A stretch of 30,496 nt of DNA from Candidatus Methanophagales archaeon (GTDB lineage Archaea > Halobacteriota > Syntropharchaeia > Alkanophagales > Methanospirareceae), in assembly GCA_023131215.1 (NCBI GenBank), contig JAGLZV010000042.1, forward strand, positions 1 through 30,496, in the 5' to 3' direction. The first letter of the stretch is position 1; each line of letters opens with the position of its first letter. Under the pieces are notes generated by a model, which saw only the letters and a program-made list of their open reading frames with translations, made no database searches and was not told where the DNA came from. Positions 14,203-20,741 of this stretch are shown here, in pieces. Made by a program: the position numbers and the translations under genes.

Positions 14203-14706
14203 ATGTTTTGGAAAGAATTCTTCACAAACATTGTTTTTAATTATATAGGCAAAATATCTTCGCGTTTAAAGAAGTATATTTACCCTCTTGAAGAGCTGAA
14301 AGAAGACATTATAATAGATGTACGTAGTATTAATCCCATTATGTTTCATTCACACAATATTCCCGTAGTAACGATTTATTTTACGATTACCAATATGTCG
14401 CAATACTTAACTCTTACTATTGATCGATTAATATTTAAGCTGTGGCTTGAAAGTGAACATAGAACTGAGCCACTGTTTCATAAAGCTCATTGTTTAGAAA
14501 AAGAAGAAATAAAAATAAAAGAAAGGAGGGATATTTTTTGTGAATTAGATTTAAACAATCCTCAAATTCAAAAACTTGAGAAAGTCAAAGAAGGAAAAGA
14601 GCCACCGACAGCAAACATTACTGTAACAGCTTATTTTAATAGCAAACTTTACGAAGAAGTAGAAATTAAAAAACATTTAGAATATATACCTTATAAAATT
14701 CGATAG
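14203..14706 (+). CDS. Hypothetical protein in the fdhD insert
   Basis: Not recognised. The 167-residue product has an amphipathic N-terminus (MFWKEFFTNIVFNYIGKISS, RLKKYIYPLEELKE). A strand-rich body follows (IPVVTIYFTITNMSQYLTLT, IDRLIFKLWLESEHR; later TANITVTAYFNSKLYEEVEI), suggesting a beta-sandwich. GGGAGAG precedes the ATG. Base composition is more AT-rich than in the island genes. A copy of the 100-bp repeat ends 49 bp upstream. Its presence in an integrated segment suggests an accessory role, but nothing specific can be claimed. Confidence 0.6.
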   Translation: MFWKEFFTNIVFNYIGKISSRLKKYIYPLEELKEDIIIDVRSINPIMFHSHNIPVVTIYFTITNMSQYLTLTIDRLIFKLWLESEHRTEPLFHKAHCLEKEEIKIKERRDIFCELDLNNPQIQKLEKVKEGKEPPTANITVTAYFNSKLYEEVEIKKHLEYIPYKIR

Positions 14707-14779
14707 CAATAAAATTATTGATATACGAACCCGAAAACCGAAGCGACTACGAAATAAGCTGTGAGAAGAATTGTGAATA

Positions 14780-14878
14780 ATTGAAATAATGCAAAGTTTT
14801 AATTACAGCGGATACGTAGAAATAGATGTAAGAGGTTATGATAAGGCAGATAGAAGAAGGGGATACAAAGGGAGGGAT
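14780..14878 (+). repeat. About 100-bp internal direct repeat, copy 2
   Basis: Homologous to 14051-14153. It ends eight bases before the start of the next gene and supplies its GGGAGGGAT ribosome-binding sequence. Confidence 0.85.
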
Positions 14879-14885
14879 CTGAAGT

Positions 14886-15899
14886 ATGCGAACGGAACGG
14901 AACGTGATATATTTTCCATATATGCGAGTGCCGGAAAATGAGTGGTTTACACGGGTGCTCCTATACTGGGATAACATCTATGCGATTGTCCCTACATTCG
15001 CCATAGATGAAATCGTGGGGGATTACATGGGAGGGCTCATGCAAGAGGGTCTCATCATAACAATAGATCCTGATGAGCATATCCGTAAAATTCCCAGATT
15101 TTCTGAGGCATTTCTCGAATGGGTCGATGCTCCTGAGTACCCCGTTCCCAGAGATATTCACACAAGAAAAAGGATGCCAAAAACGGCTATTCACACGGGG
15201 AAACTGGAAGTCGGTATCATCGGTAATGCACTAGAGGAAAGGGGACTTGCCGATTTCCATAGGGGCCCATATGCTCAGATTGAATCTTATACCGCAGATC
15301 TCTACATGGCGTATCTCGCCGCAAATCTCGGCCAGCGCCCTATATTCAACAGTACCCCGATCACGGATAAGGCCAGATATCTTGCTTCTTTTGCAGCCGT
15401 TGACCAACAGAAAAGGGACTGGGACAGGGAATTCGATGAGATGCGTACCGTTGTCCTGAACAACATCCTCCCGGCACCAAGTGGCGGTGTTCCCCCTAGG
15501 GAGATTGCTGACTTCAAGCGGGAGAATAAGACTTTATTGAAGCATTTTCGTAACAAATTGGAATCAGTTCTCCTTGATGCCGCCCCGATGACCGACCTTG
15601 AACTCAGAAAACGCAAGATTAATCAATTTATATTCGAGACACAGGACAAAATAGATGAGATTTCTGAAGCGTTGAAAGCTAGAAATTGGAATAATATTAC
15701 TCCAGGCCGTTTTTTGGGATATTCGATCACTGGGCTGACCGCCTTCGGGGCAGTTCTCACCGGCGGCCTGATCCCCGTCGTGATTGCAGCCTTGTCTGCA
15801 GGGAAAACGCTCTATGATGTGTATCGTGATTCAAAACCAATTGATATTTTCAAAGGAAATTATGCGGCGTATGCAGTGATGGCCCAAAGAAAAAATTGA
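14886..15899 (+). CDS. DUF6236-like protein in the fdhD insert
   Basis: The 337-residue product begins ERNVIYFPYMRVPENEWFTR, then VLLYWDNIYAIVP, a start resembling the DUF6236 family of unknown function. A charged helical region (about residues 160-265) follows. A hydrophobic Gly/Ala-rich segment near 282-305 (TAFGAVLTGGLIPVVIAALS) could be one or two membrane helices or a packed core. GGGAGGGAT lies upstream at good spacing. Base composition is visibly richer in G and C than the neighbouring hypothetical gene, so the two may have different origins. Role unknown; a defence or stress function is only a guess from the insert context. Confidence 0.6.
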   Translation: MRTERNVIYFPYMRVPENEWFTRVLLYWDNIYAIVPTFAIDEIVGDYMGGLMQEGLIITIDPDEHIRKIPRFSEAFLEWVDAPEYPVPRDIHTRKRMPKTAIHTGKLEVGIIGNALEERGLADFHRGPYAQIESYTADLYMAYLAANLGQRPIFNSTPITDKARYLASFAAVDQQKRDWDREFDEMRTVVLNNILPAPSGGVPPREIADFKRENKTLLKHFRNKLESVLLDAAPMTDLELRKRKINQFIFETQDKIDEISEALKARNWNNITPGRFLGYSITGLTAFGAVLTGGLIPVVIAALSAGKTLYDVYRDSKPIDIFKGNYAAYAVMAQRKN

Positions 15900-16145
15900 A
15901 GGAAAAAAATTTGAAAGTGCATTCTCGTTTCTCCATAGATGTAATCTACCACACGCAGCGTAGGATGGTGTATCGAATAACCGCCTTCCTCCTTACCGGA
16001 AAAAGCGATGGAGGGGGAAAGCGAAAGGGATATGAAATAAGCTTTTGAAAAATTGTGGAACCATAAAACTGGAGTTACTTTCGGAACTACTGTAAATACC
16101 ACATACTAAGAATAAAGGTGCAAACATGAATAAAGGTGCAAAGCC
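15900..16145. other. Gene-free right end of the insert, with 18-bp tandem repeat
   Basis: No credible gene is seen. GAATAAAGGTGCAAA occurs twice at 16110-16124 and 16128-16142, an 18-bp period. It ends three bases before the duplicated fdhD sequence starts, so it marks the junction. Confidence 0.6.
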
Positions 16146-16424
16146 GCTGTGTTGCATAACTTTAAATAGGGAGTATCTCATAACTCATATCGAACTTTTA
16201 TGAAAAGAGAGTTTGTTAGCATATTTTCCATAAGCAGAAGCAAAGAAACAGCTCGGAGAGAGGCGAACATGGAACAAAAGGAGAAGGACGATAGGGTCAC
16301 GCACATAGTGAAAATCAGTGAAATTTCCGAAGACAAACTCATACAAAGATATAAAGAGGATTTGGTCGTTCGAGAAGTGGAAGTAAGAATAAAGGTTGAT
16401 GGAAAGATTCATACCCAGTTATTT
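16146..16424 (+). repeat. 279-bp direct repeat of fdhD promoter and 5' end (inner, functional copy)
   Basis: Partner of 13594-13872. It provides the promoter (TTTAAATAGG, 16161-16170), leader and first 75 codons of the intact fdhD. Confidence 0.95.
16161..16170 (+). promoter_or_regulatory. fdhD promoter (TATA box)
   Basis: TTTAAATAGG lies about 35 bp before the fdhD ATG at 16200, identical in spacing and sequence to the copy at 13609-13618. Confidence 0.6.
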
Positions 16425-17000
16425 TGTCTTCCTTCGCGTTTTGAAGAACTCGCAATCGGGTATTTAAACTCCGAAGGGCTTGACCCTTCTCACATCTCGA
16501 ACATCGAGGTCGAAGAGGTAAATCCTGAGATATATGAAATACAGGTTAAGTCGGAAAAAAGAGTCTATCGAAATCCTTCAAAGGTCGCCTCAGAGATAAA
16601 AATAAAGAAAGAAGAAGTGCGTGAGCTGGTAAAAAAGTTAGAAAAAGGCAGTATTTTGTATAAAGCGACAGGAGGCACGCATGTCGTTGCTTCCTTTGAT
16701 CAAAAAAGAGAAGCTTTCTTTATCGAGGATATTAGCAGGCATTGTGCAATAGACAAGCTCATAGGAACGTGCATTAAGCACGGGATAGAGATTTCCGAAA
16801 GTGTTTTGGTGACTTCTTGCAGACACACGCATTCCACGATAAAGAAAGTGATATTTGCAGGTTTCCCAGTTGTCATAAGCGTTTCTGGACCTACTGAACT
16901 GGCAATACGTGATGCAGCGGAATTTGGCATAACCCTCATCGGTTTCGCCCGCGATAACAGGTTTAATGTGTATACGAATGATTGGAGGATTTTGAGATAA
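16200..17000 (+). CDS. fdhD: FdhD-type sulfurtransferase for Mo/W formate dehydrogenase
   Basis: FdhD passes sulfur to the bis-MGD cofactor and is needed for active formate dehydrogenase. Visible family segments: DLVVREVEVRIKVDG, LFCLPSRFEELAIGYLNSEG, LYKATGGTHVVASF, FIEDISRHCAIDKLIG, ESVLVTSCRHTHSTIKKVIF and AGFPVVISVSGPTELAIRDA, ending LIGFARDNRFNVYTNDWRIL. The 266-residue length is normal. The CxxC loop that carries sulfur in the E. coli protein, expected between the ...VYRNPSK region and ATGG, is not present; cysteines occur elsewhere (LFC, RHC, GTC, TSC). The 3' end overlaps tatC by 38 bp, convergently. Confidence 0.88.
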   Translation: MKREFVSIFSISRSKETARREANMEQKEKDDRVTHIVKISEISEDKLIQRYKEDLVVREVEVRIKVDGKIHTQLFCLPSRFEELAIGYLNSEGLDPSHISNIEVEEVNPEIYEIQVKSEKRVYRNPSKVASEIKIKKEEVRELVKKLEKGSILYKATGGTHVVASFDQKREAFFIEDISRHCAIDKLIGTCIKHGIEISESVLVTSCRHTHSTIKKVIFAGFPVVISVSGPTELAIRDAAEFGITLIGFARDNRFNVYTNDWRILR

Positions 17001-17709
17001 TGCTCGCAACTATTATACCTACCTCATAGAAAATTACCAGTGGGAAAGCGACAATGAGCTGACTCACGACGTCTGGCGGTGTAAAAATCGCAGCGAGGAC
17101 GAACATTGCAACGATTACGTACCGCCTATATTCTCTTAGAGTATTTACCTGGACGAGTCCGGAATGAACGGCAAAGACGAGAACGATGGGAAGTTCAAAC
17201 GATATCCCCAGTATGAGCGTTAATATAATGACGAAAGATATAAATTCGTATATGGAGTAAGTGGCAGCAACTCCCGCTGCTGTTGACATATAGTGGAGAT
17301 AACGTAGAACGAGAGGCAACATAAGGAAATAAGAATAACTCACCCCTAAAACGAACAAGGAAATGGCGGAACTCAGCAATAGAATGAGGTGCGACTTTTT
17401 CATTGGATTCCTTATCCCGAACCTCACCTTCAATGTCTTATATACATAATGCCCTACAATAGGAACAGCAAGTATTACACCTACGAGCAAAGCCAGCTTT
17501 ACCTTCAGCATGATCACCTCCACGGGCGAAATATAAATGAGAGTTGCACCTTCGGGAAGTAGGTCATGTTTTATTTTTAGCAACACAGGGTCTAAAAGTT
17601 GAAATGAAACAAAGAAACCGGCAAATATAACGGCGACAATGAGGATGATTTTTTTCTTTATCGCTACTATTATATATCCTAACTCCTCACTAATACTCGT
17701 CACCTTCAA
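16963..17709 (-). CDS. tatC: TatC-like translocase subunit, divergent paralogue
   Basis: TatC is the receptor of the twin-arginine export pathway for folded proteins. The 248-residue product has six hydrophobic segments in the TatC arrangement. YISPVEVIMLKVKLALLVGV and the later EYRRYVIVAMFVLAAIFTPP, DVVSQLIVAFPLVIFYEVGI are typical of TatC C-terminal halves. The N-terminal HL-E-LR-R motif is replaced by SISEELGYIIVAIKKKI, so signal recognition may differ. The start is a TTG at 17709 or GTG at 17703, behind GGAGTGA. Divergent from the canonical tatC, 66 bp apart. Confidence 0.82.
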   Translation of the reverse strand: MKVTSISEELGYIIVAIKKKIILIVAVIFAGFFVSFQLLDPVLLKIKHDLLPEGATLIYISPVEVIMLKVKLALLVGVILAVPIVGHYVYKTLKVRFGIRNPMKKSHLILLLSSAISLFVLGVSYSYFLMLPLVLRYLHYMSTAAGVAATYSIYEFISFVIILTLILGISFELPIVLVFAVHSGLVQVNTLREYRRYVIVAMFVLAAIFTPPDVVSQLIVAFPLVIFYEVGIIVASIISKSSNHSYTH

Positions 17710-17775
17710 TCACTCCTATGGCTATGAATAAAGAGGTGATAATAAAAGCTAAAGCTAAAGAAAAAATAAGGAGAA

Positions 17776-18528
17776 ATGAACGAAAATGACAATGACATAA
17801 GAAGTGGACCGGTAAGAGATGAGGAGATTCCACTGATGGAGCATCTCATCGAACTACGAAGAAGACTCGTGGTTGTTTTAATCCCTTTCGGTATTGTTAC
17901 TCTGGTAATATTCCCTTTCTCAAACATTTTCCTTCAACACTTCTTATTTACCAATCTATTCTCTGAGGATATGCATATATACGTTTATAGCCCGATGGAA
18001 TGGATGAGCGTGCGGCTTCTGTTCTCCTTTTTATTCGCTCTTTCTGTTACGATACCACTGTTATTATATGAGATTTTCGCTTTCATACGACCTGGGTTAT
18101 ATCCTTCAGAGCGGAAATTTTTCATGATGGTTGTTATACCTTCGCTATGTTTGTATGGAGTCGGTGCTCTCTTCGCATATCTCTTTGTCTTACCTCTGGT
18201 TTTCGGTTACCTCATCGCTTACTCCGGCGAGATAGCAAAGGTTGCGCTTTCTGCTAAAAGGATTTTTTCCATCATTCTTTACACTACCGTGGGATTCGGA
18301 TTGAGTTTTCAAATCCCCTTAATAATGACTTTAGCGGTGAAGATGAAGCTCGTCACTTATTCATGGCTCAAAGATAAGCGATTGATAATCTATGGTCTGA
18401 TAATAGGAATCGCTTTTTTTGTCATCGCGGACCCTACGGGTATTTCAATGTTGATGGCAGTGGTGTCAATAGCACTGTTTGAACTCGGATTACTCATAAC
18501 AAAATATATTGGACGTAGGCGTGGATAG
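17776..18528 (+). CDS. tatC: TatC, canonical twin-arginine translocase subunit
   Basis: MEHLIELRRRLVVVLIPFGI carries the conserved cytoplasmic HLxELRxR signal-recognition motif. YSPMEWMSVRLLFSFLFALS and FAFIRPGLYPSERKFFMMVV, with the conserved FxxPGLxxxE element, follow, then six transmembrane helices in 250 residues, ending in YIGRRRG. AAGGAGAA precedes the ATG. Together with the paralogue and tatA it forms a local Tat cluster, consistent with export of the dehydrogenase encoded next door. Confidence 0.9.
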   Translation: MNENDNDIRSGPVRDEEIPLMEHLIELRRRLVVVLIPFGIVTLVIFPFSNIFLQHFLFTNLFSEDMHIYVYSPMEWMSVRLLFSFLFALSVTIPLLLYEIFAFIRPGLYPSERKFFMMVVIPSLCLYGVGALFAYLFVLPLVFGYLIAYSGEIAKVALSAKRIFSIILYTTVGFGLSFQIPLIMTLAVKMKLVTYSWLKDKRLIIYGLIIGIAFFVIADPTGISMLMAVVSIALFELGLLITKYIGRRRG

Positions 18529-18570
18529 AATTTAAGTATTTGCACTTTTTAAGAGATGAAAATACATATC

Positions 18571-18587
18571 TTTATATTTATATATAT
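18571..18587 (+). promoter_or_regulatory. TATA region before tatA
   Basis: A TTTATATTTATATATA stretch about 36-52 bp before the tatA ATG, after the tatC stop codon, suggests that tatA has its own promoter. Confidence 0.45.
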
Positions 18588-18622
18588 CCACACCCTAACT
18601 TATAGATAGGAGGGAAAAAGCG

Positions 18623-19009
18623 ATGGTATTTGGAATAGTGTTATTTTTTGGAATGCCTGGGGGAACCGAATGGATAGTAATAGCAATATTGATAGTTGTT
18701 TTGTTATTCGGCGCAGCTAAAATCCCACAACTTGCCAAGTCGTTTGGACAGGCAATGGGGGAGTTCAAAAAAGCGAAGCGCGAAGCGGAACTGAACTACA
18801 AAAAATTTGAGGAATCCGTGACAGGCAGTGAAGAAGAGATACCAAAGGAGAAGGCGAAGGTAAAAGCGGCAGCGAAGACAAAGGGCGAGGAAGTAAACAT
18901 AAAAGAAGTGGCTGCGTATATGGGCATAGATACCGAAGGGAAGACCGAGGAGGAGTTAAAAGAGGAAGTTCAGGCAAAGATGGAAGCCTCTAAGTCCGAG
19001 AAGGAGTAG
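18623..19009 (+). CDS. tatA: TatA pore-forming subunit
   Basis: One N-terminal hydrophobic helix (TEWIVIAILIVVLLFGAAKI) is followed by PQLAKSFGQAMGEFKKAKRE, the amphipathic helix with the FG hinge and G-x-x-x-x-E-F-K pattern of TatA. The charged tail is long (to 128 residues) with Lys/Glu/Ala repeats, and ends in a small folded-looking segment (NIKEVAAYMGIDTEGKTEEE). AGGAGGG lies seven to eight bases before the ATG. Confidence 0.92.
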   Translation: MVFGIVLFFGMPGGTEWIVIAILIVVLLFGAAKIPQLAKSFGQAMGEFKKAKREAELNYKKFEESVTGSEEEIPKEKAKVKAAAKTKGEEVNIKEVAAYMGIDTEGKTEEELKEEVQAKMEASKSEKE

Positions 19010-19124
19010 ATTGAACTCCTTTGGTGTTTGAAATGGTTGGATTTATTTCGGGAAGCCAGGTAGATGTTAAAAGTAAATGTTCAAAGAATTTGCAAAAAAT
19101 AATAAAATGGCTTAAAAAATAATA

Positions 19125-19178
19125 GGTTGTGGATTTTTATCAAACTTTTTTAAAAGTTTGATTCCACAACCATTTTTT
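19125..19178. terminator. Bidirectional terminator between tatA and the anchor-subunit gene
   Basis: GGTTGTGGA (19125-19133) pairs with TCCACAACC (19163-19171). Inside it ATCAAACTTTT pairs with AAAAGTTTGAT. A T-run follows. It separates the convergent tatA and dehydrogenase operons. Confidence 0.8.
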
Positions 19179-19193
19179 TCCTTTTTTATGTTT

Positions 19194-20168
19194 CTAGATT
19201 ATTGGCGGTATGATGTAGGGCATGACTTCACCAAGAGGCACGTTCGCACCAAAGAACACTGCCCTTCCAAGAAGTTCCCCGATTAGCGCACACACAAACA
19301 CTGCGAATGTAAGAGCCGATGCTTTTGAGATGTCCTTCTTCTTCAGCGGCAATACAAGCGCTGTCAAGCATACGAGAGTCAGAATAACGCCTATTACCAC
19401 TCGTGACCAGAAAAGCGCGGTGTAATCACCATGTAGCATGTTCTCCAGGGTTTTCGCTTGAGCCAATGTTGCGCCTTCCGTCTCTGCGGTTTGTAACACA
19501 GATATGTTTGCAAACAGTGTAAAGAGCAGCACGATTACCATTACCAGCGCAATTCCCCACGTAGCCCAAAGATAGCGAGCAAAAGGCTCCACAGTTTCTT
19601 TTTTAAGCATGTATTTCAATGAAAGAACTGCAGCTACTGCCGTTACGCCCACGAGCAGAGTGGTAACGAAGAAGAACAGCGGCGTTGTGGCTTGGTCCAT
19701 AGCGGGCAGACCCAACATCATATACGCCTTCGCGCTTACACCGAGGAACGCAATTCCCACAATCGCAGATATTATACCAACAGCCTTCCTGAGTGGTATA
19801 AAGGGCTTTGCTATCTTAGGTATTAGTGGTATCCCCTTGAGACTACCGTATTCTGGCTCGAATAGCCACAGCACTGTGTATATCACTGCTAAGATTACAA
19901 ATATTGTCAACACCAAGGACTCTCGACTCAGCCATGACGTAGCTAAGTTTGCATTCATCGTCTTCATTGCCAAAAACGGTCGTGCCTCGTGAGAGAGCAT
20001 TGCTATCAGACCAATTATTGCGATCGGGACACATACCCATGCCCCGGTCTCAAAGAACCTCAAATCCTCCTTTCCTTTCGCGAGAAAGTCCGCGATGACC
20101 ATTGCTATCAGTGCGCCCACTGCCATCTGACTGAATACCGTAAATACGACGTATGCTGTATGGCTCAT
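19194..20168 (-). CDS. DmsC-type membrane anchor of Mo/W oxidoreductase
   Basis: The anchor subunit exchanges electrons between the Fe-S subunit and the membrane quinone or methanophenazine pool. It has 324 residues with about eight transmembrane helices. It opens YVVFTVFSQMAVGALIAMVI, the start of the DmsC family (FT.LSQMAVGA), and closes ALIGELLGRAVFFGANVPLG, resembling the DmsC/NrfD ending with G-R. ARPFLAMKTMNANLATSWLS matches the anchor loop with its L-x-x-SWLSRE pattern. It is the last gene of the operon, 24 bp after the ferredoxin subunit. A cytochrome b anchor, as in FdnGHI, is absent. Confidence 0.82.
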   Translation of the reverse strand: MSHTAYVVFTVFSQMAVGALIAMVIADFLAKGKEDLRFFETGAWVCVPIAIIGLIAMLSHEARPFLAMKTMNANLATSWLSRESLVLTIFVILAVIYTVLWLFEPEYGSLKGIPLIPKIAKPFIPLRKAVGIISAIVGIAFLGVSAKAYMMLGLPAMDQATTPLFFFVTTLLVGVTAVAAVLSLKYMLKKETVEPFARYLWATWGIALVMVIVLLFTLFANISVLQTAETEGATLAQAKTLENMLHGDYTALFWSRVVIGVILTLVCLTALVLPLKKKDISKASALTFAVFVCALIGELLGRAVFFGANVPLGEVMPYIIPPII

Positions 20169-20192
20169 TATTTTCTAACCTCCTTTTTTCCT

Positions 20193-20726
20193 TTATATGC
20201 GCTCCTGTAGTCTTCCCATGCTACCCGCCTTCATTGCAGTATACACTGGTGTTATCTGAGCTATATCGCCCCCAAGACGGCACTTCGTCGCACAGAAAAG
20301 TGCGCATCTTGGTTTTGGTTCTCTCTCTTTTCCTGGTTCAAAAGGTTGCACGCAGAAGGTGCATTTGTCCATTAATCCCTCGTATTCCTTGAGTTCAGGT
20401 GGCAGGTCATGTGGATATTTTGGTGCTCCAAACGGGCATGCCCAACTGCAATATCCGCATCCTATGCACTTGCTCTTATCGGTCAAAACAATACCGTCTT
20501 CTCGCTTGGATATCGCTTTTGTTGGGCATGCTGCCACACATGCAGGCTCGTAGCAGTGCATACATGAAATTGCCACATTCTTCTCTCCCGGTCTGCCCTC
20601 GTTGATCGTTACCACTCGAACTCTTGCTGTCCCCTCTGGAACGTGGTTCTGGTCCTTGCAGATGGCAAAACAGCCTCCACAGTCTATACAGCGCTCAATC
20701 ACATTCAGGAATTTATATGTTGTCAT
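20193..20726 (-). CDS. Four-cluster ferredoxin subunit (DmsB/FdnH-like)
   Basis: The electron-transfer subunit has four cysteine groups: CIDCGGCFAICKD, CMHCYEPACVAACP, CIGCGYCSWACPFGAP and CTFCVQP with later CALFCATKC. This is the standard 4x[4Fe-4S] pattern of DMSO-reductase-family beta subunits. The 177-residue length is normal. It begins 15 bp after the catalytic-subunit stop codon and is followed by the anchor gene, giving catalytic-FeS-anchor order. It carries no signal peptide of its own and is presumably exported bound to the catalytic subunit. Confidence 0.9.
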   Translation of the reverse strand: MTTYKFLNVIERCIDCGGCFAICKDQNHVPEGTARVRVVTINEGRPGEKNVAISCMHCYEPACVAACPTKAISKREDGIVLTDKSKCIGCGYCSWACPFGAPKYPHDLPPELKEYEGLMDKCTFCVQPFEPGKEREPKPRCALFCATKCRLGGDIAQITPVYTAMKAGSMGRLQERI

Positions 20727-20741
20727 CTTTTACTCTTCCTC

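Larger units (their letters stand above)
13873..16145 (+). mobile_element. Foreign-looking insert between the fdhD 5' duplications
   Basis: About 2.27 kb flanked by the 279-bp direct repeats. It holds the 3' remnant of a tyrosine recombinase at its left edge, two genes unrelated to the surrounding pathway, each preceded by a copy of a 100-bp repeat, and an 18-bp tandem repeat at its right edge. The most direct reading is integration into fdhD by an element that restored the gene from its own copy of the 5' end. Excision across the repeats would yield a 2552-bp circle and leave one intact fdhD. Confidence 0.7.

Noticed and set aside
14203..15899. Possible phage-defence pair in the fdhD insert
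   Set aside because: The location in an integrated segment is suggestive, but neither protein shows a nuclease, helicase, TIR or toxin motif, so no defence function is claimed.
16110..16142. CRISPR-like repeat
   Set aside because: Only two 15-bp units with a 3-bp gap; no spacers of array length and no cas genes in the window.
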